Below, piece by piece: positions 27,353 to 36,591 of a stretch of DNA of 64,000 nt. The translations under genes were made by a program, and so were the position numbers. The notes below the pieces were generated by a model. It ran no database searches, was not told where the DNA came from, and was given only the letters and a program-made list of their open reading frames with translations. Origin of the DNA: Duganella levis (lineage in GTDB: Bacteria; Pseudomonadota; Gammaproteobacteria; Burkholderiales; Burkholderiaceae_D); assembly GCF_009857605.1 (NCBI RefSeq), contig NZ_WWCT01000008.1, positions 62,001 to 126,000 on the forward strand, written 5' to 3'. The stretch's first letter is position 1. Every line of letters starts with the position of its first letter.

Positions 27353-28236
27353 GCCAGCAGGTAGCGCCGGGCGGTCGCCACGATCTGTTCGGACAGCGCG
27401 CGGGTGAAGGGCGTGTCCAGGTTCCACGCGTGCCAGTGCAGCGGCACGTCGACCACCTGCCCGGGCGCCAGATCGACCAGCCGCTCGTCGGTCAGCGCCG
27501 CAGCCACCTGTTGCAGCGGCAGAAGGCCATACGCCAGGCCGCCGAACACGCACTCGGTGCTGGCCGCCGACAGCGGCAGCGTGTGATGCGGATAAGCGCC
27601 GCGCCACTCTAGCACCTGCTGCAGGAAGCCGCTCATCATGTCGCGGTCGCACACCACGGCGGGCGCCAGCTGTACCGCATCGGTGATAAAACCGTCGCCG
27701 AACCAGTGATTGGCAAACGCCTTGGTGGCCACGCAGACGTAGCGCATCCTGCCCAGCGGCGTCACCTGGGGACCGTTGGCCTGCGGCTCGGCCGCGCCGG
27801 CCGCCACGCAGCCGAACACGCTGCCTTCGCGCACCAGATGCAGCGCCAGTTCCGGCGCTGCCACCTGCACATTCAGCTGGCAGCGCGGCGGCGACAGCAG
27901 CGGCTGCAAACTCAGCGGGAACCAGGTCGCCAGGCTGGCGGCATCCACCGCCAGCGCGATTTCCGGCATGCTGACCTGGTTGCCCAGGTCGATATCCAGC
28001 GACGCTTCCATCAGCTTGACGTTGCGGTGGTGGGACACCAGCCGCTGGCCCAGTCCGGTCGGCACGGCCGGCTGGCCGCGCACGATCAGCAGGCGGCCGG
28101 CCGCATCCTCCAACGCCTTGATGCGCTGGGACACGGCCGATTGGCTGATGCCGAGCGCCAGTGCGGCCTTTTCAAAGCTGCCCTGGCTGACCACAGCATC
28201 CAGCACGGCAAGCGCCCGATAGTCCAGATTGTCCAT
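27349..28236 (-). CDS. argP: ArgP (IciA)-type LysR regulator
   Basis: This 295-residue regulator has a winged helix-turn-helix at residues 1-60 (AVVSQGSFEKAALALGISQSA) and a LysR substrate-binding domain. The N-terminal DYRALAVLDAVVSQGSFE pattern is that of the ArgP/LysG group, which senses basic amino acids and usually controls an argO/lysE exporter. No such exporter is next to it. A flavoprotein gene is divergent, and an inverted repeat lies between them. The E. coli relative was first described as IciA, a protein binding oriC. A link to the nearby DnaA boxes is not shown. Confidence 0.85.
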   Translation of the reverse strand: MDNLDYRALAVLDAVVSQGSFEKAALALGISQSAVSQRIKALEDAAGRLLIVRGQPAVPTGLGQRLVSHHRNVKLMEASLDIDLGNQVSMPEIALAVDAASLATWFPLSLQPLLSPPRCQLNVQVAAPELALHLVREGSVFGCVAAGAAEPQANGPQVTPLGRMRYVCVATKAFANHWFGDGFITDAVQLAPAVVCDRDMMSGFLQQVLEWRGAYPHHTLPLSAASTECVFGGLAYGLLPLQQVAAALTDERLVDLAPGQVVDVPLHWHAWNLDTPFTRALSEQIVATARRYLLA

Positions 28237-28280
28237 AAGTCAAGCTTATAAAATTTGAAAACGATAAGCCATACTAATAC

Positions 28281-28302
28281 TGTTTTGCTTTGAAGTAAAA
28301 CA
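28281..28302. promoter_or_regulatory. Inverted repeat in the argP / flavoprotein divergent gap
   Basis: TGTTTTGCTT-TG-AAGTAAAACA has 10-base arms with one mismatch. It lies 45 bases upstream of argP and 32 bases upstream of the flavoprotein. LysR proteins commonly bind such sites in divergent gaps, so it is a candidate operator. Confidence 0.5.
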
Positions 28303-28333
28303 CGATTGGCAGTTGGGAGTAGACTTGTGGCAT

Positions 28334-29776
28334 ATGAAAACCTTACGCACTGAAGTCGCCGTCATCGGCGCAGGCACGGCCGGCATGACCGGCTATCGCG
28401 CCGCCAAGGCCGGCGGCAAGCAGGCGCTGCTGATCGAAAGCAACGTCTATGGCACCACGTGCGCGCGCGTCGGCTGCATGCCCAGCAAGCTGTTGATTTC
28501 GGCCGCCGACGCGGCCCACATGCTGCACGCGGCCGCCGATTTCGGCGTGCATGCGGGCGAGGTCCGCATCGACGGCAAGGCGGTGATGGCGCGCGTGCGC
28601 AGCGAACGCGACCGTTTTGTCGGCTTCGTGGTCGAGAGCGTGGACGCTTACCCGGCCGAAGACAAGTTGCACGGCCACGCCCGCTTTCTCAGCCCGACCC
28701 AGCTGCAAATCGACGACCACACAGTAGTGGAGGCGGAACGTTTCGTCATCGCCACCGGCTCCACCCCGATTGTGCCGGACGAGTGGCGCGCGGCCGGTCC
28801 GCGCGTCATCCATAGCGACGCCGTGTTCGACTGGGAAGACCTGCCGGAATCGGTGGCGGTGGCCGGAACCGGCGTGATCGGGCTGGAGCTGGGGCAGTCG
28901 CTGCATCGCCTCGGCGTGCGCGTGACGATCTTCGGCCGTGGCGGCAGCGTCGCCCAGCTGAGTGACCCGGAAGTGCTGGACGTCGCCCGCAGCGCCATGC
29001 TCGATGAGCTGGACGTGCGCTTCAAAACCCGCGTGGTGGAGGTGGTGGCGCAGGGCGACGGCCTGTCCGTCACCAGCGAGGACACCAATGGCGACCGCCA
29101 GACCGAACATTTCAGCTACCTGCTGTCGGCCGTCGGCCGCCGGCCGAATGTGCATCAGCTGGGGCTGGAGAACACCGGCTTGCAGCGTGACCATCACGGC
29201 ATTCCGCTGTTTAATCCGCAGACGATGCAATGCGGCGATAGCGCCATCTTCATCGCCGGGGACGCCAACAACGACCGTCCGCAGCTGCCGGAAGCGGCCG
29301 ACCATGGCCGCATCGCCGGCGAAAACGCGGCGCGCTATCCGGACGTCCAGCCCGGCCTGCGCCGCACACCACTGGCGATCTCGTTCACCGAGCCGCAGAT
29401 CGCCACCATGGGCGCCAGCTACAGCGAGCTGTGCATCACGCATCCGGGCCGCTTTGCCGTCGGCAAGGTGTCGTTCGAGAACCAGGGCCGCAGCCGCGTG
29501 ATGCTGCAAAACAAGGGCATGCTGCGCGTGTATGCGGAATACCAGAGCGGCCGCTTTCTCGGCGCCGAGATGATTGGTCCGCGCGCGGAAAACATCGGCC
29601 ATCTGCTGGCATGGGCGGTGCAGGCCGGGCTGACGGTGGACGCCATGCTGGACATGCCGTTCTACCACCCGGTGGTGGAGGAAGGCGTGCGGACCGCCTT
29701 GCGCGACTTGGCGCATCATCTGAAAAATGCACCTGTGCATGATTGTCCTTGCGTCGATTGCACGCCAGGGCCGTGA
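28334..29776 (+). CDS. Dihydrolipoamide dehydrogenase-like flavoprotein
   Basis: This 480-residue pyridine nucleotide-disulphide oxidoreductase has the FAD-binding GAGTAG at residues 12-17 and the redox pair Cys43/Cys48 in TTCARVGCMPSK. A second Rossmann motif (GTGVIGLELGQSL) is near residue 178, and the C-terminal His-Glu pair is in HPVVEEG near 443. All catalytic parts of a lipoamide dehydrogenase are present. No 2-oxoacid dehydrogenase subunits are nearby and no lipoyl domain is fused. It could serve another disulphide or quinone substrate, so no gene symbol is given. It is divergent from the LysR regulator, which may control it. Confidence 0.8.
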   Translation: MKTLRTEVAVIGAGTAGMTGYRAAKAGGKQALLIESNVYGTTCARVGCMPSKLLISAADAAHMLHAAADFGVHAGEVRIDGKAVMARVRSERDRFVGFVVESVDAYPAEDKLHGHARFLSPTQLQIDDHTVVEAERFVIATGSTPIVPDEWRAAGPRVIHSDAVFDWEDLPESVAVAGTGVIGLELGQSLHRLGVRVTIFGRGGSVAQLSDPEVLDVARSAMLDELDVRFKTRVVEVVAQGDGLSVTSEDTNGDRQTEHFSYLLSAVGRRPNVHQLGLENTGLQRDHHGIPLFNPQTMQCGDSAIFIAGDANNDRPQLPEAADHGRIAGENAARYPDVQPGLRRTPLAISFTEPQIATMGASYSELCITHPGRFAVGKVSFENQGRSRVMLQNKGMLRVYAEYQSGRFLGAEMIGPRAENIGHLLAWAVQAGLTVDAMLDMPFYHPVVEEGVRTALRDLAHHLKNAPVHDCPCVDCTPGP

Positions 29777-29866
29777 TTGTTATTGTTAAATCAAAAATAC
29801 AAAAATTTTACACACCCGGCCCTGAAAAGCCGTATGCTGCTGCGTCGATAGTCTCTTTATCATGCA

Positions 29867-31000
29867 ATGAACATACGCAAAGTGACAGCGGCCGATTTGA
29901 AGTTGGGCATGCTGCTGCCGTGGGATGTCTACGGTGAAAATGGCGCTTTGCTGGTCCGCAAAGGACATATGATCGCCAGTGCCAACCAGATCGCGTATCT
30001 GGTGGAGCGTGGCGTATTTGAGGATGGCGTGCCGCCGGAGGCCGCGTCCGAGCCGCCCTCCGTGCTGCGCAAGCTCAACGCTGCCTGTCTCGAATTAAAC
30101 ACGCTGCTGCAGGCCGTGTCGCAAGGCCTGCCGCCGGCCGATTTCCGCCGCAAACTGGACGATATCGCCTTGCTGGTGCATGGCGCCGTCGATCTGAACG
30201 TCGACATCGCCACCGCCGCCGTGCTGCACAACCAGCAGGCGGCGCCGTACGCGGCACGTCACAGCGTCAACACGGCAGTGATTGCGGTGCTGCTGGCACG
30301 CGCCCGCCAACGCTCCCGCAACGACGTCATGACGGTAACGCTGGCCGCACTGACCATGAATACAGGCATGCTGGAGCATCACCAGCGTTGGCATGACAGC
30401 AGCGCCGTGCTGGATGAGGCCGACCGTGCCCGCATGCTGGCCCATCCGGCGCTGAGCGTGCAACTGCTGCGCGCCGCCGGCGTCAACGATGAAGCCTGGC
30501 TGGACTGCGTGCTGCACCACCACGAAAACGAAGACGGCACCGGCTATCCGCACGGCAAGGTCGGCGCGCAGATTCCATTGCTGTCCAAGCTGGTGGCGCT
30601 GGCCGACCGCTATTGCGCCCGCGTGTCCGAGCGCAGCTACCGGCCGGTGATGACGGCCAACGGCGCATTGCGCGACATGCTGCTGGAAGCGCGCACCACG
30701 CTGGACACCAACCTGGTGTCGCTGGTGATACGCGAACTGGGCATTTATCCGATCGGCACCTACGTGCGGCTGATTAACGGCGAGACCGGCGTGGTGGCAC
30801 GGCGCGGTCTGCAATCGACCACGCCGCATGTGGAGTCGGTGCTCGGTCCGCGCGGCGCGCCGCTGGAAGTGTTTCTCCAGCGTGACACGCGCAACGAACT
30901 GCATACGATCCGGGAAGTATTGACCAACGCCCAAGTGGCGGCGCTGGACGCCCCGCTGCTGCGCATGGCGCAGGTGTGGGGGCGGGCCGCGCTGGACTAA
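29867..31000 (+). CDS. HD-GYP-like protein with degenerate catalytic HD
   Basis: This 377-residue protein has an N-terminal part resembling DUF3391, found in front of HD-GYP domains. A domain with HHHENEDGTGYP at residues 217-228 follows, the GYP part of a c-di-GMP phosphodiesterase. The metal-binding HD pair, expected as HDIGK, is replaced by MNTGM at about 164-168. With the HD missing the protein is probably not an active phosphodiesterase, but it may still bind c-di-GMP or partner proteins. An extra 100 residues follow the domain. No signal peptide or membrane helix is seen. Confidence 0.82.
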   Translation: MNIRKVTAADLKLGMLLPWDVYGENGALLVRKGHMIASANQIAYLVERGVFEDGVPPEAASEPPSVLRKLNAACLELNTLLQAVSQGLPPADFRRKLDDIALLVHGAVDLNVDIATAAVLHNQQAAPYAARHSVNTAVIAVLLARARQRSRNDVMTVTLAALTMNTGMLEHHQRWHDSSAVLDEADRARMLAHPALSVQLLRAAGVNDEAWLDCVLHHHENEDGTGYPHGKVGAQIPLLSKLVALADRYCARVSERSYRPVMTANGALRDMLLEARTTLDTNLVSLVIRELGIYPIGTYVRLINGETGVVARRGLQSTTPHVESVLGPRGAPLEVFLQRDTRNELHTIREVLTNAQVAALDAPLLRMAQVWGRAALD

Positions 31001-31009
31001 GTTGAGCGC

Positions 31010-31492
31010 TTAATTCAACGTCGCATCCAGCCGGCCTTCCTGTGCCAGCTCGCGCATCATGCCGATGGTGTCGATGTCCGACTCGACATAGGCCGAGCGG
31101 CGGAATTCATCGTACATGGCGTTTGCCTGGTCGGTCGCCTCATCGTGGCTGTCCTCGTACTGGAAGCGCACGAACAGCGCGTTTTCGCTCGGCGTCTCGA
31201 TCGTCATGATCAGGCTGGACTCTGCGATATCCTGCTGCGCGGCCACGCGGTAGCGCACCTGGCGCATCGGTTCCAGCTCGACGCGGTCTTCCACCACCAG
31301 TTCGCCATAGCGCAGGCGGCGGCGGAAGCCGGCGTCAGTGCGCTGGTCGATGATGGCTTCGTCCAGATGCGGCACAAACAGTTTCGGCGACTCGGCGCGC
31401 AGCACCAGGCCGGCCCAGACTTGCTTGACGGTCAGCGCATCGATCAGCGGATTGAGTGGGTCATTGACTTCGATTAAGTGTTCAAATTTCAT
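31010..31492 (-). CDS. SRPBCC-fold protein, DUF1857 type
   Basis: This 160-residue protein begins MKFEHLIEVNDPLNPLIDAL and has the length and pattern of the AtaL-like (DUF1857) branch of the SRPBCC/START fold, a hydrophobic ligand-binding shape. No enzyme activity is known. The ATG at 31492 is preferred because the 150 upstream codons in frame overlap the divergent gap and the start of rep. It is divergent from rep, with 144 bases between them. Confidence 0.75.
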   Translation of the reverse strand: MKFEHLIEVNDPLNPLIDALTVKQVWAGLVLRAESPKLFVPHLDEAIIDQRTDAGFRRRLRYGELVVEDRVELEPMRQVRYRVAAQQDIAESSLIMTIETPSENALFVRFQYEDSHDEATDQANAMYDEFRRSAYVESDIDTIGMMRELAQEGRLDATLN

Positions 31493-31636
31493 GATTGCAA
31501 CCAATATAAGGTGAGGCGGAGGCCCGATTCCCGCATGGTAGCGTATTGTCAGCGACGCTACATGCGGCATATCAGTGGCAGCCGCTTGGACTGTTACAAT
31601 GTGGGGTTGCTTTTCCGTTTTCCTAGCCCCCACCCG

Positions 31637-33715
31637 ATGTCCACCCAAGTCCCCGTTTTTGGCCTCAATCTGCCCCAGAGCCAGGCTGTCACCTATCTGG
31701 ATGGTCCCTGCCTGGTGCTGGCGGGCGCCGGCTCGGGCAAGACGCGCGTGATCACGCAGAAGATCGCCCACCTGATCGAGGACCGCGGCTACGACCCGCG
31801 CACCATCGCCGCGCTGACCTTCACCAACAAGGCGGCGCTGGAGATGCAGGAGCGGATCGCCAAGCTGCTCAAGCAGCCCAAGCAGGCCAAGCAACTGACG
31901 GTGTCGACCTTCCACTCGCTGGGCGTGAAGATTTTGCGGCAAGAAGCCAATGGCGTCGGCCTCAAGGACCGTTTTTCGATCATGGATGCCGACGATTGCG
32001 GTTCGCTGATCCAGGATCTGGCCATCACCACCGACAAGCAGGTGGTGCGGCGCATCCAGACCGATATTTCGCTGTGGAAGAATGGCCTGGTCGATCCGAT
32101 CCTGGCGCTGAACCAGGCCAAGGACGAGGACGAGGCGCAGTCGGCGCGCGTCTACGCCAGCTATGTGGCGACGCTGTCAGCCTACCAGGCGGTGGATTTC
32201 GACGACCTGATCCGCCTGCCGGTTGAACTGTTCCGCAACAACGACCCGGTGCGCGACAAGTGGCAGCGCCGCCTGCGCTACCTGCTGATGGACGAATACC
32301 AGGACACCAACACCTGCCAGTACGAGCTGGTCAAACTGATGGTGACCGGCGTCGGCAAGAAGCCGATGTTCACCGCCGTGGGCGACGACGACCAGGCTAT
32401 TTACGCCTGGCGCGGCGCCTCGGTGGAAAACCTGAAGACGCTGCAAACCGATTTTCCCGACCTGGCAGTGATCAAGCTGGAGCAGAACTACCGCTCCACC
32501 ACCCGCATTTTGCAAGCAGCCAACGCGGTAATCGGCAACAATCCCAAGCTGTTCGAGAAATCGCTGTGGTCCGAGCATGGCCTGGGCGAGCCGATCCAGG
32601 TGATGGCGATGCCGAACGACGATACGGAAGCCGAGCAGGTGGCGATCATGATTTCGGCCGACCATTTCCAGCGCAAGAACAAGTGGACCGACTACGCCAT
32701 CCTGTATCGCGGCAACCACCAGGCGCGCATCATCGAGCAGGCGCTGCGCAAGGAGCGGATTCCGTACACCATCTCCGGCGGCCAGTCGTTCTTCGACAAG
32801 GCCGAGATCAAGGACATCATCAGCTACCTGCGGCTGCTGGCGAATACCGACGACGATCCGGCCTTCATCCGCGCGGTGACCACGCCGCGCCGTGGCGTCG
32901 GCCAGTCGACCATGGAAACGCTGGGCACCTTCTCGGGCCAGTGGCAATGTTCGCTGTTCGAGGCCGTGTTCAAGGGCGGCATCGAAGGCTTGCTGAACGA
33001 CCGCCAGCTGAATCCGCTGCGCGACTTCTGCAACTTCATCAACAACCTGGAATCGCGCGCCAGCCGCCCCGGCCCGTCGGGCAGCGGCGACAACGCGGCG
33101 CAGGTGCTGGATGACATGCTGGAGGCGATTAATTATGAAAACTATTTATACGATATGTTCGACGAACGCGCGGCCCAGAGCAAGTGGCAGAACGTGCTGG
33201 AATTCGTCAACTGGCTGAAGGACCGCGGCCGTGGCGGCAAGGACCGCGACGGCGAAGAAAAGAACGTGCTGGAACTGACGCAGATGGTGGCGCTGATGTC
33301 GATGCTGGAAGGCCAGGACGAAGATCCGGACGCGGTGCGCATGTCGACGCTGCATGCGTCGAAAGGGCTGGAGTATCCGCACGTGTTCCTGGTCGGCGTG
33401 GAAGAAGGCATCCTGCCGCACAAGGGCGACCCCGACGCGCCGGCCGAGTCGATCGCCGCGCGGGTGCAGGAAGAACGGCGCCTGATGTATGTGGGGATTA
33501 CGCGCGCGCAGCGCACGCTGAAAGTCACGTGGTGCAAAAAACGCAAACGCGCGGGGGAGCAGGTACACTGCGACCCGTCACGCTTTATCAAAGAAATGAA
33601 GTTGGATGAGGGCACCGCTGTGCCGCTGGAATCCGAAGTGATCACGCCCAAGGAACGCCTGGCGCGCATGAAGGAACTCCTGGCCACGCCCAAACCTGAC
33701 AAGGAACAACCATGA
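31637..33715 (+). CDS. rep: ATP-dependent DNA helicase Rep
   Basis: This 692-residue UvrD/Rep family 3'-5' helicase has Walker A AGAGSGKTR at residues 29-37. It also has TFTNKAALEM (motif Ia), DEYQDTN (motif II), GDDDQAIYAWRGA (motif III) and a C-terminal VFLVGVEEGILPH plus EERRLMYVGITRAQ. Rep helps forks pass bound proteins. The start at 31637 matches the family N-terminus, whereas the open frame upstream is not conserved-looking. The stop overlaps the slyX start (ATGA). Confidence 0.94.
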   Translation: MSTQVPVFGLNLPQSQAVTYLDGPCLVLAGAGSGKTRVITQKIAHLIEDRGYDPRTIAALTFTNKAALEMQERIAKLLKQPKQAKQLTVSTFHSLGVKILRQEANGVGLKDRFSIMDADDCGSLIQDLAITTDKQVVRRIQTDISLWKNGLVDPILALNQAKDEDEAQSARVYASYVATLSAYQAVDFDDLIRLPVELFRNNDPVRDKWQRRLRYLLMDEYQDTNTCQYELVKLMVTGVGKKPMFTAVGDDDQAIYAWRGASVENLKTLQTDFPDLAVIKLEQNYRSTTRILQAANAVIGNNPKLFEKSLWSEHGLGEPIQVMAMPNDDTEAEQVAIMISADHFQRKNKWTDYAILYRGNHQARIIEQALRKERIPYTISGGQSFFDKAEIKDIISYLRLLANTDDDPAFIRAVTTPRRGVGQSTMETLGTFSGQWQCSLFEAVFKGGIEGLLNDRQLNPLRDFCNFINNLESRASRPGPSGSGDNAAQVLDDMLEAINYENYLYDMFDERAAQSKWQNVLEFVNWLKDRGRGGKDRDGEEKNVLELTQMVALMSMLEGQDEDPDAVRMSTLHASKGLEYPHVFLVGVEEGILPHKGDPDAPAESIAARVQEERRLMYVGITRAQRTLKVTWCKKRKRAGEQVHCDPSRFIKEMKLDEGTAVPLESEVITPKERLARMKELLATPKPDKEQP

Positions 33716-33918
33716 ACACCGAAGACCGCTTCATCAACATCGAAATCAAGCTGGCGTACGCCGAAGACATGGTGGACTCGCTCAACGACCGCATCCACGA
33801 ACAGCAGAAGCAGATCGACAAGCTGGAACAGCTATGCGCCTCGCTGGCGCAACACGTGCGCAATGCCTCCCAAAGCAGCGGCGGCCAACTCCCCCACGAG
33901 CGCCCGCCGCACTATTGA
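33712..33918 (+). CDS. slyX: SlyX family protein
   Basis: This 68-residue protein is almost entirely a coiled coil (RFINIEIKLAYAEDMVDSLN and following heptads) with a His/Pro-rich tail, as is usual in SlyX. The function of SlyX is unknown. It is translationally coupled to rep by a four-base overlap. Its stop directly abuts the stop of the convergent gene at 33919, leaving no room for a separate terminator. Confidence 0.85.
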   Translation: MNTEDRFINIEIKLAYAEDMVDSLNDRIHEQQKQIDKLEQLCASLAQHVRNASQSSGGQLPHERPPHY

Positions 33919-34386
33919 TCAGGCCAGCACGGCGCGCAGCGCTTCGATGACGAGTGCGTGGTCTTCGGCCTGGCGCAGGCCGGAGACGGTGACGGTGCCG
34001 ATGATGCCGGTGTCCTTGATGGTGATCGGGAAGGCGCCGCCGTTGGCCGCGTGATCTTCCGGATTCAGGTACTTGATGTCTTCAAACACCACGCCACGGT
34101 GCTTGTGGTCGATGCCGATGTAGAACGAGCAGCGGCCGAAGCGCGCCACCACATTGTTCTTGCGCCGTATCCAGTCAGCCTGGTCGGCCGATGCACCCTG
34201 CATCGCATGATGGAACAGCACCTTGCCGTTGACGGTGATGTTGACCGTGATGCTCTTCTCGCGCGCCTTGGCCAGCTCCACGATTTTCAAGCCCAGCGTC
34301 AGCGCGGTATCGCTGCTGAAGGCGGTAAATTGCAATTCTTTTTCCTGCTGCGTCAGCGTTTCCAGCAGTTCCGCGTAGTTTTCCAT
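33919..34386 (-). CDS. UPF0303 / haem-degrading-domain (HbpS-like) protein
   Basis: This 155-residue protein has the GlcG/HbpS-like fold pattern, with FHHAMQGASADQADWIRRKNNVV in the middle and NGGAFPITIKDTGIIGTVTVSG near residues 115-135. The latter is diagnostic of UPF0303 proteins. Related proteins bind haem or cobalamin, but the UPF0303 group has no settled role. It has no signal peptide. A GAAGGA ribosome site precedes the ATG. Confidence 0.82.
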   Translation of the reverse strand: MENYAELLETLTQQEKELQFTAFSSDTALTLGLKIVELAKAREKSITVNITVNGKVLFHHAMQGASADQADWIRRKNNVVARFGRCSFYIGIDHKHRGVVFEDIKYLNPEDHAANGGAFPITIKDTGIIGTVTVSGLRQAEDHALVIEALRAVLA

Positions 34387-34478
34387 TCGTCCTTCCTGTT
34401 GTTAAGCGATGTAAGTCCCTCAGTGTAGCCCAGGCGGGCTTGATATACTCCTTCCTTACGTCCTCACTTTTGCTCACC

Positions 34479-35642
34479 ATGCACATCGATGTTGCCTCTT
34501 TGCTCATAGCCATGACGCTCAGCCTGCTGACGATGGCTGCGGCGTTGCTGGCCGTGATGGGCAAGGTCAATCTGGCCGCGCGCCGGGCCCAGCTCGGCGT
34601 CGGCCTGCAAGCGCTGGGCTGGGTATTGCTGCTGTCGTCCGGGCTGGTGGAGGCGGGTGGCTGGAGCGACCGGCTGCTGTCGACGCTGGCGATGGCCGGC
34701 ATCGCCGTCGGCCTGGCCTGCAGCGCCATCGCCTTCGACCTGTGGTGCGGCCGCGAAGCGGTGGCGCGGGCGCCGATGATCACGGCGCTGGTCATGACGC
34801 TGGGCTACTGCATCGGCTTCGACAACTATGCCTTCCGCGTCGGCTGGGCCAATGGTCTGCTGACGCTGCAACTGGCGATGGTGGCGGCGGCGCTGTGCCG
34901 CAAGCCGCAGGTGCCGGTCGGCCGCTGGCGCTGGTTGCTGCTGGTCTCGCTGCTGGTGCAGATGGCGGTGACCGCCGCGCGCGGCGTGCTGGGCACGTTC
35001 TACACCGACCAGTTCCCCAACTTCTTTGCGCCGCATCCGGCCAACCTGCTGTTTGCGCTGGCCGCCAACGTGACGGTGGTGATGTCGATGGTGGGCATCC
35101 TGCTGGCGCACCGCGACGAAGCCGCGCGCGAACTGGAGTGGCTGGCCAACACCGATGGCGTCACCGGCGCATTCAACCGCCGCGCCTGGATGCAGCAGGG
35201 TCACGTCATCCTGGCCGACAGCCACGCCCAGCAGCAGCCCCTGTGCCTGATGCTGGTGGACCTGGACTTTTTCAAGGACATCAACGACACCTACGGCCAC
35301 GAAGCCGGCGACCGCGCACTCAAGCTGTTCGTGCAGGGCATGCACGCCGTGGGCGGCGAACGCAACCTGATCTGCCGCTACGGCGGCGAGGAATTCGCCG
35401 TGCTCAAGCGCGGCGCCGACCTGGCCGCGATCCGCGCCTACGACCAGCGCCTGCGTACTTGGTTGGCAGAAGCGGGACCGCGCGAGCTGGGCGTGGCGCT
35501 GTGCTACAGCGCCGGCATCGCCGAAGTACTGCACGCGCGCGACACGGTGGACGCCATGCTGCGCCGCGCCGATTCGCTGCTGTACAGCGCCAAAATGCTG
35601 GGCCGCAACCGCACGCTGGATGAGCAGACGCTGGGCATGTAA
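34479..35642 (+). CDS. Membrane diguanylate cyclase
   Basis: This 387-residue protein has about six hydrophobic helices in residues 1-210 and a C-terminal GGDEF domain whose active site is GGEEF at residues 302-306. It should make c-di-GMP at the inner membrane. The inhibitory RxxD site five residues before the motif is not conserved (GERN is found), so product inhibition through that site is unlikely. The ATG at 34479 was chosen because membrane helix 1 starts directly after it. It converges with the M48 protease gene. Confidence 0.9.
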   Translation: MHIDVASLLIAMTLSLLTMAAALLAVMGKVNLAARRAQLGVGLQALGWVLLLSSGLVEAGGWSDRLLSTLAMAGIAVGLACSAIAFDLWCGREAVARAPMITALVMTLGYCIGFDNYAFRVGWANGLLTLQLAMVAAALCRKPQVPVGRWRWLLLVSLLVQMAVTAARGVLGTFYTDQFPNFFAPHPANLLFALAANVTVVMSMVGILLAHRDEAARELEWLANTDGVTGAFNRRAWMQQGHVILADSHAQQQPLCLMLVDLDFFKDINDTYGHEAGDRALKLFVQGMHAVGGERNLICRYGGEEFAVLKRGADLAAIRAYDQRLRTWLAEAGPRELGVALCYSAGIAEVLHARDTVDAMLRRADSLLYSAKMLGRNRTLDEQTLGM

Positions 35643-35648
35643 CGGCGC

Positions 35649-36407
35649 TCAGCCATCCTTGTCGATGCGCGACTGGATATGCTGCGCGCGGTCGGGCGAG
35701 GATGGGTGGGAGCTGAACATGCTGTGTCCGGAATTGTCCAGCGTGGCCAGTTTCTGGAAGAGCGTAACCAGTCCTTTGCGCGACAGCTTTTCTTTATACA
35801 GAATGCCGTAGGACTGGTCATCGGCGGCGGTTTCCTGCGTCTGCGAAAACTGCGCCTGGATAAATTTCTGCCCCAGGTCGCCGAGATCGGACTGGCTCAA
35901 TGTCGCCGCCGTGGTGCTGGCCGCGCCGGCTGCGGTGCGCGCCGCTTGCAAGCTGTAGGCCGTCTGCATCGACTTCTTGGAGTGACCCAGCAGCACATGG
36001 CCGATTTCGTGGCCGACCACGGCGCGGATTTCGTCGTCGTTCATCATGTCCATCAACCCGGCAAACACCCGGATGCAACCGTTATCCATGGCAAACGCGT
36101 TGACGTCGGTGACCAGATAAACCTTGGCATCCAGCTGCTTGCCGTTGAACTTGCTCATATTCAGCGGCTTTAAGGCCGCCGCCAGACGCTTGGCATATTT
36201 GCTGCCCGGCGCAGCGATGTTGTTTTGATTGTCGAGCTCCGCGCAGGATTTGTTGGCCAAGTCCACCACCTCGGCGTCAGTCAAGGTGGCCGCCTTGATC
36301 GCCAGGCTGGCTGAATTGGCGAACCCGCCCAGGTCGATGGGTTGTACTGCGTGGCAGGCCAGCGTGGAACACAGCAGCAACGCGGCGACAGAATGTTTGG
36401 TTCCCAT
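35649..36407 (-). CDS. M48 family exported metalloprotease
   Basis: This 252-residue protein has a signal peptide (residues 1-20) and the zinc motif HEIGH at 133-137, with a downstream Glu ligand in QTQETAADDQSYGIL. Such single-domain M48 proteins (LoiP/YcaL/BepA-like) act in periplasmic protein quality control. The sequence before the Cys near residue 18 is not a clean lipobox, so lipidation is uncertain. It stands alone between the diguanylate cyclase and an SRPBCC gene. Confidence 0.88.
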   Translation of the reverse strand: MGTKHSVAALLLCSTLACHAVQPIDLGGFANSASLAIKAATLTDAEVVDLANKSCAELDNQNNIAAPGSKYAKRLAAALKPLNMSKFNGKQLDAKVYLVTDVNAFAMDNGCIRVFAGLMDMMNDDEIRAVVGHEIGHVLLGHSKKSMQTAYSLQAARTAAGAASTTAATLSQSDLGDLGQKFIQAQFSQTQETAADDQSYGILYKEKLSRKGLVTLFQKLATLDNSGHSMFSSHPSSPDRAQHIQSRIDKDG

Positions 36408-36591
36408 GAATTAGCTCCTCAAGAAGTAACTTCATCAGCCCGCAAGGGGCACGATATTTCCATCAGGAATCATAGGGATTTGCTTGGCACTCACTTTACG
36501 AAAAATCAATCAGTCCATCTTGCCTGCCGATGTCGATTTCCTGTACCTTGGTTCGTCGTGCAGGCAGACACACTTTTTGAGGGAATCGATC

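Noticed and set aside
27349..28236. ArgP/IciA as a functional partner of the nearby DnaA boxes
   Set aside because: IciA was named for binding the E. coli origin, but ArgP is now known mainly as an amino acid-responsive regulator. Closeness alone is not evidence.
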